Source: Bdellovibrionales bacterium (GTDB taxonomy: Bacteria; Bdellovibrionota; UBA1018; CAIMNF01). Taken from it: a stretch of 53,640 bases of DNA. Shown here in pieces: positions 18,598 to 28,292 of the stretch. Every line of letters starts with the position of its first letter. The first letter of the stretch is position 1. The translations under genes were made by a program, and so were the position numbers. A model generated the notes under the pieces. The model saw only the letters and a program-made list of their open reading frames with translations. It had not been told where the DNA came from and did not search any database. The stretch lies in the NCBI GenBank assembly GCA_018266375.1, contig JAFEAO010000009.1, positions 1-53,640 on the forward strand, written 5' to 3'.

Positions 18598-20017
18598 TAT
18601 GGAAATCATGAAACCTGTTGATGACGCATTAGTAACCGGCGCGCGCACGTTTGCGGAAGTGAACGAAGACGTTGCAAGGCCGCTCGAGAACTTTCCGACC
18701 AAGCGATGGTGGGTGTGTTTCATCACGGCGATGCTCGCGTTCTTCATGGGCGCTTGCTGTTTGCTCAACACTTTCAAAAACGGGATCGGGATGTGGGGTC
18801 TCAACCAACCGGTAGGTTGGGGTGATGATGTTACCACCTTCGTATTCTGGGTTGGTATCGGTCACGCCGGTACCCTCATTTCGGCGATCTTGTTCCTCTT
18901 CCGCCAAAAGTGGCGTACCGGGATCAACCGTTCCGCCGAGGCGATGACGATTTTCGCAGTCATGACTGCGGGGATGACCATTATGACCCACACGGGTCGT
19001 GTATGGCTTGCAGCCTTTTGGCTCTTCCCGTATCCGAATCAAAGGATGCTCTGGCCGAACTTCCGCTCGCCGCTCGAGTGGGACGTGTTCGCGGTTACGA
19101 CTTACTTCACGATCTCGACCGTGTTCTGGTATTGCGGTTTGATTCCGGATATCGCGTCGATTCGCGACCGCGCTAAGAACCGTTTCCGCAAGATCGCGCT
19201 CACCATCGCCTCTCTCGGATGGCGCGGTTCGAACAAGAACTGGCTCCACTACGAGAGTGCATACCTGATTTTCGCGGGTATCTCGACGCCACTCGTTCTC
19301 TCGGTTCACTCCGTGGTCTCCTTCGATTTCGCAGTTTCTCAGATTCCGGGATGGCACACCACGATCTTCCCTCCTTACTTCGTTGCCGGTGCGATTTTCT
19401 CCGGTTTCGCGATGGTGGTTACGCTCCTCGTGCTCGCGCGTGAAGCCTTCGGCCTCAAGCACTACATCACGATGGACCACTTGGAGAAGATGAACAAAAT
19501 CATCATGACGACGGGGATGCTCGTCGGTTACGCGTACGCGATGGAGTTCTTCATCGCTTGGTACTCGGGATCGGCATTCGAGCGTTTTACCTTCATCAAC
19601 CGCGCGTTTGGACCATACTGGTGGGCGTACTGGATCATGGTGTCTTGCAACGTTTTCATCCCACAGTTGTTTTGGGTTAAGAAGTTCCGCCGCTCGGTTC
19701 CGGTGATGTTCGTGATTTCCCTCTACGTCAACATCGGGATGTACTTCGAGCGTTTCGTGATTATCGTGACCTCGCTCCACCGTGACTTCCTCCCTTCTAG
19801 TTGGGGTACTTACTTACCGAGCTGGACCGAGTGGGGGATCTTTACCGGGTTTTGCGGGTTTTTCTTTATCTTCTTCTTGCTCTTCGTACGGTTCTTGCCG
19901 GCGATCGCAATGGGCGAAGTCAAAGGTGTAATGGATCAGCCGACTAAAGGCTCTCGCTTAGGAAGCACGCCTGGCGGCGTGACGAGCGGGTCTATTGGAG
20001 GAGGCGCACATGCATAA
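18590..20017 (+). CDS. actC: Alternative complex III subunit C, NrfD-like membrane protein
   Basis: This 475-residue protein has about ten membrane segments of the NrfD/PsrC type and is the likely quinol-oxidising membrane subunit. Examples are [20 protein letters not shown] near residue 40 and [16 protein letters not shown] near the end. It carries the characteristic NrfD polar residues between helices. The ATG at 18590 lies inside the end of actB (8-base overlap) with GGAGG upstream, so translation is coupled. The tail is Gly/Ser-rich and cytosolic. It ends overlapping actD. Confidence 0.93.
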   Translation: MANMEIMKPVDDALVTGARTFAEVNEDVARPLENFPTKRWWVCFITAMLAFFMGACCLLNTFKNGIGMWGLNQPVGWGDDVTTFVFWVGIGHAGTLISAILFLFRQKWRTGINRSAEAMTIFAVMTAGMTIMTHTGRVWLAAFWLFPYPNQRMLWPNFRSPLEWDVFAVTTYFTISTVFWYCGLIPDIASIRDRAKNRFRKIALTIASLGWRGSNKNWLHYESAYLIFAGISTPLVLSVHSVVSFDFAVSQIPGWHTTIFPPYFVAGAIFSGFAMVVTLLVLAREAFGLKHYITMDHLEKMNKIIMTTGMLVGYAYAMEFFIAWYSGSAFERFTFINRAFGPYWWAYWIMVSCNVFIPQLFWVKKFRRSVPVMFVISLYVNIGMYFERFVIIVTSLHRDFLPSSWGTYLPSWTEWGIFTGFCGFFFIFFLLFVRFLPAIAMGEVKGVMDQPTKGSRLGSTPGGVTSGSIGGGAHA

Positions 20018-20585
20018 ACCATCTGGTCCTCAATTAGCGGGTGTATTAGGTTTCTTCGACGATCCGGAAAGCTTGATGGAAGCGACCGCGAAGGTTCGCG
20101 ATTCAAACTACAAGCATTTCGATTGCTTCACTCCATTTGCGATTCACGGTCTTGATGCGGCTCAAGGGCTTCCACGCTCTCGGGTACCGTATGTGACGGG
20201 TGTATTTGCTTTCACTGGCACGGCGCTGGCGTTCTTGTGGCAATACTCGGCCCACTCCAAGTGGTGGCCGCACAACATCGGCGGTAAACCATTGAACTCG
20301 CTTCCCGCATATGTGCCGATCATTTTCGAATTATCGATCCTGCTCGGGGGGCTTGCGACCTTCTTTGGGATGCTTTATTTCAACGGTCTTCCGAATCTGA
20401 CGAAGCGGTCTTTCGATCCTTCGATCACAAATGACCGGTTTGCGATCTTGATCGAACCGACGCCGGAAAGCGTCGATGACGATCATCCGACGCCTCCGTT
20501 TGCGCCGGAACAAGCCGAACAATTCCTGAAAACTTTGGGCGCGAAAGACGTGCGCAAAGTTTACAACGAAGGGTGGTTCTCATGA
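20010..20585 (+). CDS. actD: Alternative complex III subunit D (DUF3341)
   Basis: This 191-residue protein has the ActD/DUF3341 pattern. The cytoplasmic N-terminal domain begins [22 protein letters not shown] and includes the [20 protein letters not shown] segment. Two membrane helices follow, near residues 65-85 and 100-125. ActD has no redox cofactor and stabilises the membrane part of the complex. GGAGGA precedes the ATG. Its start overlaps actC and its stop overlaps actE by the sequence ATGA. Confidence 0.93.
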   Translation: MHKPSGPQLAGVLGFFDDPESLMEATAKVRDSNYKHFDCFTPFAIHGLDAAQGLPRSRVPYVTGVFAFTGTALAFLWQYSAHSKWWPHNIGGKPLNSLPAYVPIIFELSILLGGLATFFGMLYFNGLPNLTKRSFDPSITNDRFAILIEPTPESVDDDHPTPPFAPEQAEQFLKTLGAKDVRKVYNEGWFS

Positions 20586-21169
20586 AAGCTTTCAGTGTGG
20601 CAATGCTCGCTGTCGCAACTTTCGTAGTCAGTGGTTGCGGATACTTGAAGCACGCTGAACCTTATTACAGCTATGCTCCGGACATGCACTATTCTCCGGG
20701 CTTGAAAGCGCAAGAAGTGGGTGCGATGCGTCCTCCTCCGGCAGGCGCGATACCTCGCGGTTTCCGTCCTTACTCGTTGACGAGCATGGATCAAGCCAAA
20801 GGCAACGTGAATCCGCTTTCAAGATCGCATTCTGTTTTGCAAAAAGGACGTCAGCTTTACGATGTCTATTGCATCGTTTGTCACGGCAAGTACGGCGAAG
20901 GCGACGGTCTCGTCGCCGCTAAGCCAGATTGGCCGCGTCCGTTGTTTCCGCGTCCACCAAGCCTTCAGTCGGACAAGATCAACGAGTATAAAGACGGACA
21001 AATCTATCACGTGATAGCGATGGGTCAAAACTTGATGCCGTCATATGCGGAAAAGCTCAACGAAGAAGAGCGCTGGTCGATCGTGCATTACATCCGCGCG
21101 CTCCATCGCGCAAAACATCCGACGGCTGAAGACCTGAAGAAGGCCGAAGATTACGTCGAAGAAAATTAA
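20582..21169 (+). CDS. actE: Alternative complex III subunit E, monoheme cytochrome c lipoprotein
   Basis: This 195-residue protein has a lipobox (VVSGC, Cys-19) and one heme-binding CIVCH (Cys-97 to His-101). GQNLMPSYAEKL supplies the likely Met axial ligand. It is the ActE subunit, a periplasmic cytochrome c that accepts electrons and passes them to a mobile carrier or to the oxidase. The ATG overlaps the actD stop by four bases. actF follows after 14 bases, with TGAGGG as its ribosome-binding site. Confidence 0.92.
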   Translation: MKAFSVAMLAVATFVVSGCGYLKHAEPYYSYAPDMHYSPGLKAQEVGAMRPPPAGAIPRGFRPYSLTSMDQAKGNVNPLSRSHSVLQKGRQLYDVYCIVCHGKYGEGDGLVAAKPDWPRPLFPRPPSLQSDKINEYKDGQIYHVIAMGQNLMPSYAEKLNEEERWSIVHYIRALHRAKHPTAEDLKKAEDYVEEN

Positions 21170-21183
21170 CTGAGGGATAAACA

Positions 21184-22392
21184 ATGGCACACGCACATGC
21201 GGCAGATCAAAAACTAGAAAATCCCGGAGCACTGAAAGACTCGACGGCCTTGACGGCAGTCTTCGGTATATTCATCGTCATCGGGCTCGTCGCTTTTTTT
21301 GTGGCTTACTCACAAGATCAGATCGTGGCTTGGACGGCTTACCTGAAAGCACACTTCTTCTTTCTCGCGATTTCAATCGCGGCGCTCTTCTTCATCGCCC
21401 TCGAGTGGGTGGTGACTTCGATGTGGAGTGCGCCCGTACGTCGCTTGGCCGAAGGCTTTACGGCTTATCTTCCGGTCATTCTGGTTTCGACCGCGATTTT
21501 GTTTTTAGGATTGCACACGCTCTTTCCTTGGACCCACCCTGAACACGTTCAAGGTGATCCGGTATTGGAAGGCAAGCAGGGTTATCTCAATGTGACCTTC
21601 TTGATTATTCGCGCGGTAGTCGCGGTGATTATTTGGAACCTTTTCCAAAAGAAAATCGTCGGCAAATCACTCTCGGTCGATAAAGGCGCCGATTTCAAAA
21701 GTGTCTACGAAAGTAACCGCCGCTGGGGCGTCGCTTTCATCATCTTCTTCGCAATCAGCTTTACGATGTTCGCGGTCGACCAATTGATGTCGCTCGATCC
21801 GCACTTCTTCTCGACCATGTTCGGGGTATATATCTTCGCAGGCGCTTATCAATCGTTCTTCGCGGCACTCGCGATCATTACGATTATCTTGCGCCGTGCA
21901 GGTTACCTCAAGAACCTCGTCAATGATAACCACATTCATGATATCGCGAAGATGCTATTTGCTTTCACCGTATTCTGGGCCTACACCGGTTTCGCGCAAT
22001 ACATGTTGATCTGGTACGCGAACATGCCGGAGGAAACCGGTTACTTCATCCTGCGTTTTAATCAAGGATGGGAATTCTGGTCTATCTCGTTGTTCTGCGC
22101 GAAATTCTTTATTCCGTTCTTCGTATTGCTCCCGCGCGGGAACAAGCGCTGCGAAGAGCTTGTGTTCTTGACCTCAGTATGGGTTCTCGTTACCGAGTAC
22201 CTCGATTTAAACTGGATGGTTCAACCGCAGTTCTGGCCGGGCGGGCCTCAAGTCACTTTCGCCGATGTCGGCGTGTGGCTCGGGTTCTTGGGTGTATTCG
22301 GATTGGTGGTCACGCGTTTTTACAAGAAAAACGACCTGGTGAGAATGAAGGATCCGTATCTCGCGGATTCCGTATTCCATCACCACATTTGA
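21184..22392 (+). CDS. actF: Alternative complex III subunit F, membrane protein
   Basis: This 402-residue protein has about ten membrane segments and is related to ActC. It contains SKNW-type polar stretches and WWGVAFIIFFAISFTMFAVDQLMSLDPHFFSTMFGVY-like sequence, best recognised by DQLMSLDPHFFSTMFG. It is the second NrfD-family subunit of the complex and may take part in proton movement. It is the last gene of the act operon. A strong intrinsic terminator follows (22406-22440). Confidence 0.93.
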   Translation: MAHAHAADQKLENPGALKDSTALTAVFGIFIVIGLVAFFVAYSQDQIVAWTAYLKAHFFFLAISIAALFFIALEWVVTSMWSAPVRRLAEGFTAYLPVILVSTAILFLGLHTLFPWTHPEHVQGDPVLEGKQGYLNVTFLIIRAVVAVIIWNLFQKKIVGKSLSVDKGADFKSVYESNRRWGVAFIIFFAISFTMFAVDQLMSLDPHFFSTMFGVYIFAGAYQSFFAALAIITIILRRAGYLKNLVNDNHIHDIAKMLFAFTVFWAYTGFAQYMLIWYANMPEETGYFILRFNQGWEFWSISLFCAKFFIPFFVLLPRGNKRCEELVFLTSVWVLVTEYLDLNWMVQPQFWPGGPQVTFADVGVWLGFLGVFGLVVTRFYKKNDLVRMKDPYLADSVFHHHI

Positions 22393-22405
22393 TCTTAAAT
22401 GCTTT

Positions 22406-22440
22406 GGGCCGCATCCCTAGATCGGGGGTGCGGCCTTTTT
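22406..22440 (+). terminator. Intrinsic terminator of the act operon
   Basis: GGCCGCATCCC (22407-22417) pairs with GGGGTGCGGCC (22425-22435), with one G-U pair, and a T run follows. It lies 14 bases after the actF stop. Confidence 0.9.
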
Positions 22441-22450
22441 ATTTGTGGAA

Positions 22451-25000
22451 CTATCGCGTTCCGCTGACAGAGAGTTGGTCGATTTCGCATGCGGTGGTGC
22501 CGCTTGAGTTGAGATGTGCGCGAACATAAAGATCGGTGCTAACGATATTGACGAGAGATCCAAATCCGTCCTTAAATGCTGACGCCGGGTCGGCTTGTGA
22601 GAAACTTCCGTCCGAGATCGTCCATTGCGTTCCATCCCAGTAGAGCCAGTTGACTCCGTCAAACGAAGCGGTATAGCGTACGCCGCCGGTGCAACCCCCC
22701 ACACCGAGTGTCTCGACGAAATCCGCAAGCTTACGGTACGGAATCGGAGTGACATTCGAGATCGTCGGCTGAGAGTCGTTGAAACTGGTCGGTCCGAGCG
22801 CTACCGATTGCAATTCGGGTTGCATCGCAGCGGTCGCGGAATCACTTTCTAAAACCGCACGATATTGGAAGTAGCGATTTGCAGGTGGAGGCGAAGTAAA
22901 ATTTGAAAAGAGCATCGCGGGAGTTGAGGCGAGGGTGGTGCCGCTCGGAGCCGATGCCTGAGTGCTCATGTTTAAAAGCTCGCTGAAGTAAGTATTCGGA
23001 GTGCCGTCCGGACCTTTCCATGCACCATCGCTACAGTTGCTGGCGTTACAAGAACGTGCCTGAAATTTTATGCGGGAAGCGCCTCGAGCAAAGACTTGAG
23101 ACACTTCGTTCGGGCTCAAAGTCCGATTCCATACCGCAAACTCATCGAGAGTACCGTTAAATTTGTAATTGTTGGTGCCGCCGTCGCAACCGAGACCGAC
23201 GATCGCACTACTCAGGCCGCTGGCGAAGTTACCGACCATCGAAGCCGACGTTGCCTGAAGGGCGCCATCCACGTAGAGACGGGAATAAGTTCCGTCGCCT
23301 GTATAAGCGAAGTGATGCCAGAGATTATTTGTGAAGAAGTTGTCGGCGGTGCTGACATCACCGGTCAGAGGGCCTGTGGTCGCTATCGATGCACGGACTT
23401 TCTTGTTAGTACCTACGTATGAGACGTAAAATCCTTTTTGTACGGCGTTATTGGCGTTACCGATCAAAAATTGTTCGGCCGAAGAAGTGTAGTCGTTCAA
23501 TTTGAACCAGCCCGAAATACTGAAAACGCCCGTATTTTGGATGAAGTTAAAAGAGCCGGTTGTACCGATCAAACCGATGCATGATGTTCCGGTTTTCGAC
23601 AAAAACGAGTTTCCGAATTTCCCAGCTACGCCCAGAGTTGCTCCCGCCGAATTGACGATCGTGCCGTGATTGTTTGATCCCGAAGTGTCCGCAAAATCCT
23701 TGCCCGATGGAGCCATGCCGGTCGCGGTCTCGTTCAAATGCCAGAGGCCGACGTTTCCGGTCATCAAGGTGTCGCTTACTAAAGAATTGTAGCTTGCGGA
23801 AGTCTCGCTTTGAATACCGGCAGAATAATCGGGTAGAGCTTTCAACGCCGGAAGTTTTGAAATCCAACTGATACCTGTCCACGTCGTTGCAGTGATGCCG
23901 GAATCCATGATTCTTGAAGTGAGAGCGCCCGAGAAGTTCGCGGACTGACGATCATAAATATGTCTGATCTCGGACGAAGTCAACGCACGGTTAAAAGTCG
24001 CGACTTCATCGATAGAACCTTGCATGAAGCGACCGATCGTCGGTAACGAGCCGATGCGAAACTGAGCGCCCGTGAGAGTCGGAATGCTGGCCGGAACAGT
24101 ACCGGTATTGAAGGTGAGAGTCATGGGCTCGCCATTGATGTAACCGCGAAGGCGGTTGGCGTTACCGGTTTGAGTGCCGTCGTAAACCAAAACGGCATGG
24201 ACCCAGTTGCCTGCAATCGCGTAAGTCGCGGCACCGAACGTGTTCGCATCGCCGGCGAGGAACACAATGCCTTGGCCGGAAACTGCACTTTGGATATACA
24301 ATCCGTTTGTTCCGTCCCACCATCCCGCAATGCCTTGGTTAATCGCACCGGTTGCACTCTTGACCCAAGCCGCAATCGAATACGAAGTTGCAGCCGACGG
24401 ATTGATCGTGGTTCCGCCGTTGACGTAGTCATCGACGCCATCGAAGGTCACGCCGCTTTGCAATTTTCCCGTAGAGTAAGTCATTCCGGATCCGTTGGCG
24501 TTCGAAGCCGTACCCGTCGGACCGACAGTTGCGCTCACGGTAGCACTGTTTGCAATTGCACCCGCGCCGTTTAGTTGCCAGTAACCGGTGATGCTGGCCC
24601 AACCCGGAGTCCAAGAGGAGTTCAGCTCCGAACAGTTCGTGGAAGTCGCATCGCAACCGCCGACGTTCGCGAGTTTGACGGAGTTCGTTCCCCAGCTCGC
24701 TCCGACCGTTGAAGTGGCTGAGCCGAAGGCCGCGGCAGACGTGTCGGATTGATCCACCCCTTTGAGTCGGGCGACTCCGCCAGTAAGTTCGATTTTGGAG
24801 CCGTCGAAAACATACTTGGAATCAGTGCCCGCGTCAAAAGTCAGTTTGTCATCGAATGAATCACCGGTAATGAAGTTACCGACCGGAACTTTGTTTGGTT
24901 CTTTAACGGGCGTGCACGAAACGAGAGTGGAGGCGAGCGTGATCACCGCCATCGAGGTAAAAAAAGAAAACGTCTGCCTGATTTGGAACCCCGAACGCAT
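22451..25000 (-). CDS. Surface lipoprotein with two LamG/concanavalin-like domains
   Basis: This 849-residue protein has a lipobox (TLVSC, Cys-29). Two domains match the LamG-like (Laminin_G_3) fold: one near residues 140-345 (GYWQLNGAG, FDGVDDYVNGG, SYSIAAWVKS, IGSLPTIGRFMQGSIDEVATFNRALTSSEI) and one near residues 415-620 (GLWHLNETA, FSISGWFKLNDY, FNGTLDEFAVWNRTLSPNEV), each ending in the DE-x-x-x-W/F-NRxL strand. The last 200 residues are beta-rich and contain VGLGCDGG-like disulphide sites. Such domains bind glycans or mediate adhesion. A leaderless promoter lies directly before the ATG. Confidence 0.85.
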   Translation of the reverse strand: MRSGFQIRQTFSFFTSMAVITLASTLVSCTPVKEPNKVPVGNFITGDSFDDKLTFDAGTDSKYVFDGSKIELTGGVARLKGVDQSDTSAAAFGSATSTVGASWGTNSVKLANVGGCDATSTNCSELNSSWTPGWASITGYWQLNGAGAIANSATVSATVGPTGTASNANGSGMTYSTGKLQSGVTFDGVDDYVNGGTTINPSAATSYSIAAWVKSATGAINQGIAGWWDGTNGLYIQSAVSGQGIVFLAGDANTFGAATYAIAGNWVHAVLVYDGTQTGNANRLRGYINGEPMTLTFNTGTVPASIPTLTGAQFRIGSLPTIGRFMQGSIDEVATFNRALTSSEIRHIYDRQSANFSGALTSRIMDSGITATTWTGISWISKLPALKALPDYSAGIQSETSASYNSLVSDTLMTGNVGLWHLNETATGMAPSGKDFADTSGSNNHGTIVNSAGATLGVAGKFGNSFLSKTGTSCIGLIGTTGSFNFIQNTGVFSISGWFKLNDYTSSAEQFLIGNANNAVQKGFYVSYVGTNKKVRASIATTGPLTGDVSTADNFFTNNLWHHFAYTGDGTYSRLYVDGALQATSASMVGNFASGLSSAIVGLGCDGGTNNYKFNGTLDEFAVWNRTLSPNEVSQVFARGASRIKFQARSCNASNCSDGAWKGPDGTPNTYFSELLNMSTQASAPSGTTLASTPAMLFSNFTSPPPANRYFQYRAVLESDSATAAMQPELQSVALGPTSFNDSQPTISNVTPIPYRKLADFVETLGVGGCTGGVRYTASFDGVNWLYWDGTQWTISDGSFSQADPASAFKDGFGSLVNIVSTDLYVRAHLNSSGTTACEIDQLSVSGTR

Positions 25001-25007
25001 TATGAAT

Positions 25008-25036
25008 ATTATCTAACATTCATTTAATCCTGATAA
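25008..25036 (-). promoter_or_regulatory. Promoter for the LamG lipoprotein gene
   Basis: On the minus strand, TTATCA (25031-25036) and GATAAT (25008-25013) are separated by 17 bases. The -10 box ends seven bases before the ATG, so transcription should begin at or next to the start codon. No Shine-Dalgarno sequence is present. Confidence 0.6.
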
Positions 25037-25105
25037 TGTGTCGGATGGGACACTTATCGATAGCGAACCTCAAATCGCACCTATATGCCCTAATGACGAA
25101 GATAC

Positions 25106-25124
25106 AGCCTATGGTAGGCTTTTT
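25106..25124 (+). terminator. Short hairpin between minus-strand genes
   Basis: AGCCTA and TAGGCT pair around TGG (25106-25111, 25115-25120), followed by TTTT on the plus strand. The genes on both sides are on the minus strand, so the T run is on the unexpected side. It may stop antisense transcripts. Confidence 0.35.
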
Positions 25125-25135
25125 ACGGTCATAAA

Positions 25136-27268
25136 TTAGTCCATGGATCTCATGTCGATGCCAGGAAGTTTGTTCTTCTTTTTGTGGAGAAGGACGTTGC
25201 TGATGAACTCGGTCTTCTTTTTAATGTCAGCTTTTACCAGTACGACGTTGCCAGGTCCGAGCGGAAAATAGGCAGAGCCCGGAGAACCCTTCAGGATCGT
25301 GGCGTAGACCGCGTCCGCATCTTTGTAATATTGCGCGCAGGTGCTTTTGCCCGCAGACTTACAGCCGTCGAGTTTGTCGTTAGCGTAAAGAAGGAACGAT
25401 TTGATGTTGGCAATTTTAAGTGGATGCAAATTGCGGTTGAAGCTCAAGACGTGATTAAACTCCGAGATCGCCTCCGAGTACTTACCTTCTTTAAGCAAGA
25501 AGCGCGCGATCAAGTAGCGATATGCGGGGTCGTCGTAGACTTGGCAAGGAGCATTCTGTTTTGCCTTAATCTCGCAGTTTGACATCGCAAGCGCGCGGCG
25601 TAAGTGGGCGAGCGCTCCGACCGAGTCATCTGCATGGTTTGCGCGATACGCGAGTTGGAATTCGGAGAACGAATTTTCCCAATCCTGCGCGCTCTCGTAG
25701 TCTTTGGTGCGGATCGCGCCAACCGGAGTCAGGGTCATCTTCGCGAAGTCGACCTTCATTTCGATGTAGTGGCCTTGAGCGGATGGCATGCGGTCAGACA
25801 CCGTTACCCAAACGCGGTTTTGTAAAGGCGACACGATGGTCGACATGATGTTCATCGGACGCGCGACCGAACGACCGAAGCTGCGTTCGCCCTCGAACCA
25901 ATCCACATGGGAGGCGAGGAGGCTTAGGATGTCTTCGATGCCCGACCTCGCGCGGTTCAGGACCGTCTCGACGATTTTCACGCGTGAGAAGTTCTCGAGC
26001 CAGGAGTTGTAGTTTTCGTGAAACTGGAGCTCCTGGTTTTTAGGCAAGAAGTAGTAGTTCGATTGACCCATCGGTTGTTGAACGCGCCGGCGGGAAACAT
26101 CGACGCCTTCGCTCGTGAACTCGATCGATGCGCTTTCGTTTTTGTTGGCGTCAGAAATGAGGATCGTCCACGCGCTGAAACGCTTGAACCTTTTTGCGAT
26201 CGCAACGGCGTCATCGATGGACTTTGCTTCACGAAGAATAACCTGTTGAATGTAAGGGCCCATCGCGTATTTGCCGATGTCGGCGGAATCTTTTTTTGCT
26301 GTAGCGTAAGTCGTGCCTTCCATCTGGTGGGTGGAGACGGCGATGCCAGCCTCGTTGTAACCCGAGATCCCGCCCGGGAAAATCAAGCCCGCTGTCCCGA
26401 ATGCAACATACTTTTGGTAGCCGGTTTCGTGGATGAGGAACGTCACCGGATTGCGGTTCCAAGTCTCGATCATTGAAGTCTGTTCGAGGTTACGAGCGTG
26501 GTACAAAAACCCGTCCTTGCTCGCGCTCGCCGGAATAACGGCACCCGTACACGCGAAGTCGCTCTTCACGATGCTCCGACCGTCGATCTGCTTGCTTAGT
26601 TCCTTGAGGCCGGTTTTCAAGAAAGCTTTGATCGCGGGTTTACCGCACTCACCGACGACTCGAGAGATGGTTTTTGCTTTACTGCTCTTCAAGTTTTCGA
26701 ACATCGTTCCGAAAATATTTCCGAGCTCGATGCTGTAGGTCGCTTGCTCGATATCGGCAAGAGAGTACTTGGCGGGTTTGCCCGCGCGCTTCATGCCTTC
26801 GAGGTAACCTTGCGCGAGCGCATCCGTCGCTGCTTGAAACTCGGAGTCGACCGAGCGTTTTACGCGATTGGTGTAGCACGAAAGGAGCGCATCCACGGTG
26901 TCCAGGATCGTTTTGCTCTTGAAGCGCACTTTCAGCGCGTTGATGTTTTCAAGCGCTTCGTTCAACGATCCCCCTTCGACTTCTTGAGCGAGGAGGAGTC
27001 CGTGCTGGTAAGCGATTTCCGAAAATGTTCCCGAAAGGGCCAGTGTGTTCATGCGGCCGGTGCCGGCTTCGGTCGTAAATTCGCAGCGATGAAGGGATTT
27101 GCTGTTTTTACTGATTTGCTTGCAGCCGAGCTGGTCGACGGACTTGTTGTAAACGCCCGAGGTGTACGGGATGGCTGGAGCGGTAAATTTTGGTTCGGCA
27201 AAATTTTGGGCTTGCGACACCGCTATCGAACTCACGGTTGCAACGAGAGGGAGAAGAAGAATTTTCAT
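25136..27268 (-). CDS. Exported C45-like Ntn-hydrolase with TPR-like C-terminus
   Basis: This 710-residue protein has a Sec signal peptide (MKILLLPLVATVSSIAVSQA). The core resembles the acyl-CoA:6-aminopenicillanate acyltransferase (C45) family of N-terminal nucleophile hydrolases. DFACTGAVIPASASKDG offers Cys-240 as the nucleophile released by self-cleavage, and LYHARNLE follows, as in that family. SGYNEAGIAVSTHQ is a second family-like segment. Residues about 540-660 contain helical repeats suggestive of TPR. These enzymes cleave amide bonds of lipids, bile salts or peptides. The substrate here is unknown. The self-cleavage site is inferred. Confidence 0.7.
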   Translation of the reverse strand: MKILLLPLVATVSSIAVSQAQNFAEPKFTAPAIPYTSGVYNKSVDQLGCKQISKNSKSLHRCEFTTEAGTGRMNTLALSGTFSEIAYQHGLLLAQEVEGGSLNEALENINALKVRFKSKTILDTVDALLSCYTNRVKRSVDSEFQAATDALAQGYLEGMKRAGKPAKYSLADIEQATYSIELGNIFGTMFENLKSSKAKTISRVVGECGKPAIKAFLKTGLKELSKQIDGRSIVKSDFACTGAVIPASASKDGFLYHARNLEQTSMIETWNRNPVTFLIHETGYQKYVAFGTAGLIFPGGISGYNEAGIAVSTHQMEGTTYATAKKDSADIGKYAMGPYIQQVILREAKSIDDAVAIAKRFKRFSAWTILISDANKNESASIEFTSEGVDVSRRRVQQPMGQSNYYFLPKNQELQFHENYNSWLENFSRVKIVETVLNRARSGIEDILSLLASHVDWFEGERSFGRSVARPMNIMSTIVSPLQNRVWVTVSDRMPSAQGHYIEMKVDFAKMTLTPVGAIRTKDYESAQDWENSFSEFQLAYRANHADDSVGALAHLRRALAMSNCEIKAKQNAPCQVYDDPAYRYLIARFLLKEGKYSEAISEFNHVLSFNRNLHPLKIANIKSFLLYANDKLDGCKSAGKSTCAQYYKDADAVYATILKGSPGSAYFPLGPGNVVLVKADIKKKTEFISNVLLHKKKNKLPGIDMRSMD

Positions 27269-27322
27269 AGCGCGGAGTTTAAACTGTATTTGTGTAAAAA
27301 TCCAGCTTGGCCTGCGGAGCGA

Positions 27323-28219
27323 TTAATTTTTTGGATGCAGAAGAATCGACCAAAGATCGGCTGAGATCACTATGAGATAGAGTAGTAGACTAAAATTGAT
27401 GGATAAGAAAAACCGGAGCCAGGTCTTCTGCTCGGGTTGCTTAAGGAATCGGATGAGCTCGAGGATGAGCCAGACGCTGGTGAGGAGGCTACCCAATATC
27501 CCGATAATGCCGGTAGGAAAGAAGAGCGCCGAGAGCAAGCCGATTCCTGCGTAGGCCAAACACCAAAGTGTGATTTGAAAGCGGGTGACTTGGTTACCAA
27601 GAGCGACCGGCAAAGTTGGGAAGCCACCGCGTTCGTAGTCTTGCGAGTATTTTAATGCAAGTACCCAAAAGTGCGGCATTTGCCAAAAAAAAAGGATTGC
27701 AAAGAGGTAATACCCGCGGACATCGGTCATGTCTCGAACTGCGGCCTGAAAGCCGATCAAAACTGGTAACGCGCCGGGTATAGCTCCAGGAATTGCGGCG
27801 AAGGCCATCTTGCGTTTCCACCACAGGGTGTACAAACCGTTATAACTCACTACAGCAAATATACCGAGAGCGAGGACCGGGATCGAAACTCGGCTGAGGA
27901 GAGCGGCTCCAAACAGAATAAGAATAATGGTGAGCGTTGATGCGAAGCGCAAAGTAAGGCGACCACTCGGGAGCGGGCGTTTTTTAGTTCGATCCATCAT
28001 CGCGTCTTCTTCGCGTTCTTGAATTTGGTTCAATGCGCCCGCTGCAAGAGCGAGAAGCGAAACGCCGACAAGTGTGAATATAAAACTTTCCCACTGAAAC
28101 GACGTCTCTAAAGATTGTCCGATCAGGAACCCGGCGATCAAAGTAATCACCTCGAGAAGCACGATTTCTGCTTTCGTGAGTTCCAATACTGCTCGGTAAT
28201 GATTCAAAAAATTTGTCAT
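27323..28219 (-). CDS. ctaB: Heme O synthase (protoheme IX farnesyltransferase)
   Basis: This 298-residue UbiA-family membrane protein has about nine helices. NQIQEREEDAMMDRTKKRPLPSG carries the Asp-rich motif that binds farnesyl diphosphate through Mg2+, in the form N-x3-E-x2-D-x3-D-x-T-x-x-RPLPSG seen in CtaB/CyoE. It attaches a farnesyl group to heme b to give heme O, the precursor of heme A used by the caa3 oxidase encoded nearby. It is divergent from sco1 with 73 bases between start codons. I did not find a CtaA (heme A synthase) gene in the window. Confidence 0.92.
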   Translation of the reverse strand: MTNFLNHYRAVLELTKAEIVLLEVITLIAGFLIGQSLETSFQWESFIFTLVGVSLLALAAGALNQIQEREEDAMMDRTKKRPLPSGRLTLRFASTLTIILILFGAALLSRVSIPVLALGIFAVVSYNGLYTLWWKRKMAFAAIPGAIPGALPVLIGFQAAVRDMTDVRGYYLFAILFFWQMPHFWVLALKYSQDYERGGFPTLPVALGNQVTRFQITLWCLAYAGIGLLSALFFPTGIIGILGSLLTSVWLILELIRFLKQPEQKTWLRFFLSINFSLLLYLIVISADLWSILLHPKN

Positions 28220-28237
28220 CGTTTGGTCATATTTTAA

Positions 28238-28266
28238 TTACAGAAGACCGTCATGGATGCTACACT
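28238..28266 (+). promoter_or_regulatory. Promoter for the sco1-ctaCDEF operon
   Basis: TTACAG (28238-28243) and TACACT (28261-28266) are separated by 17 bases. The leader is about 20 bases, with GAGG at 28281-28284 as the ribosome-binding site before the GTG at 28293. Confidence 0.45.
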
Positions 28267-28292
28267 AAATCACATACAAAGAGGATTAATTT

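Noticed and set aside
18629..19780. 383-residue minus-strand frame inside actC
   Set aside because: It is antisense to actC and very rich in Glu, Arg and His, as expected from the reverse strand of a membrane-protein gene.
25106..25124. Terminator of the C45-like gene
   Set aside because: The T run is on the plus strand, whereas the gene is on the minus strand.
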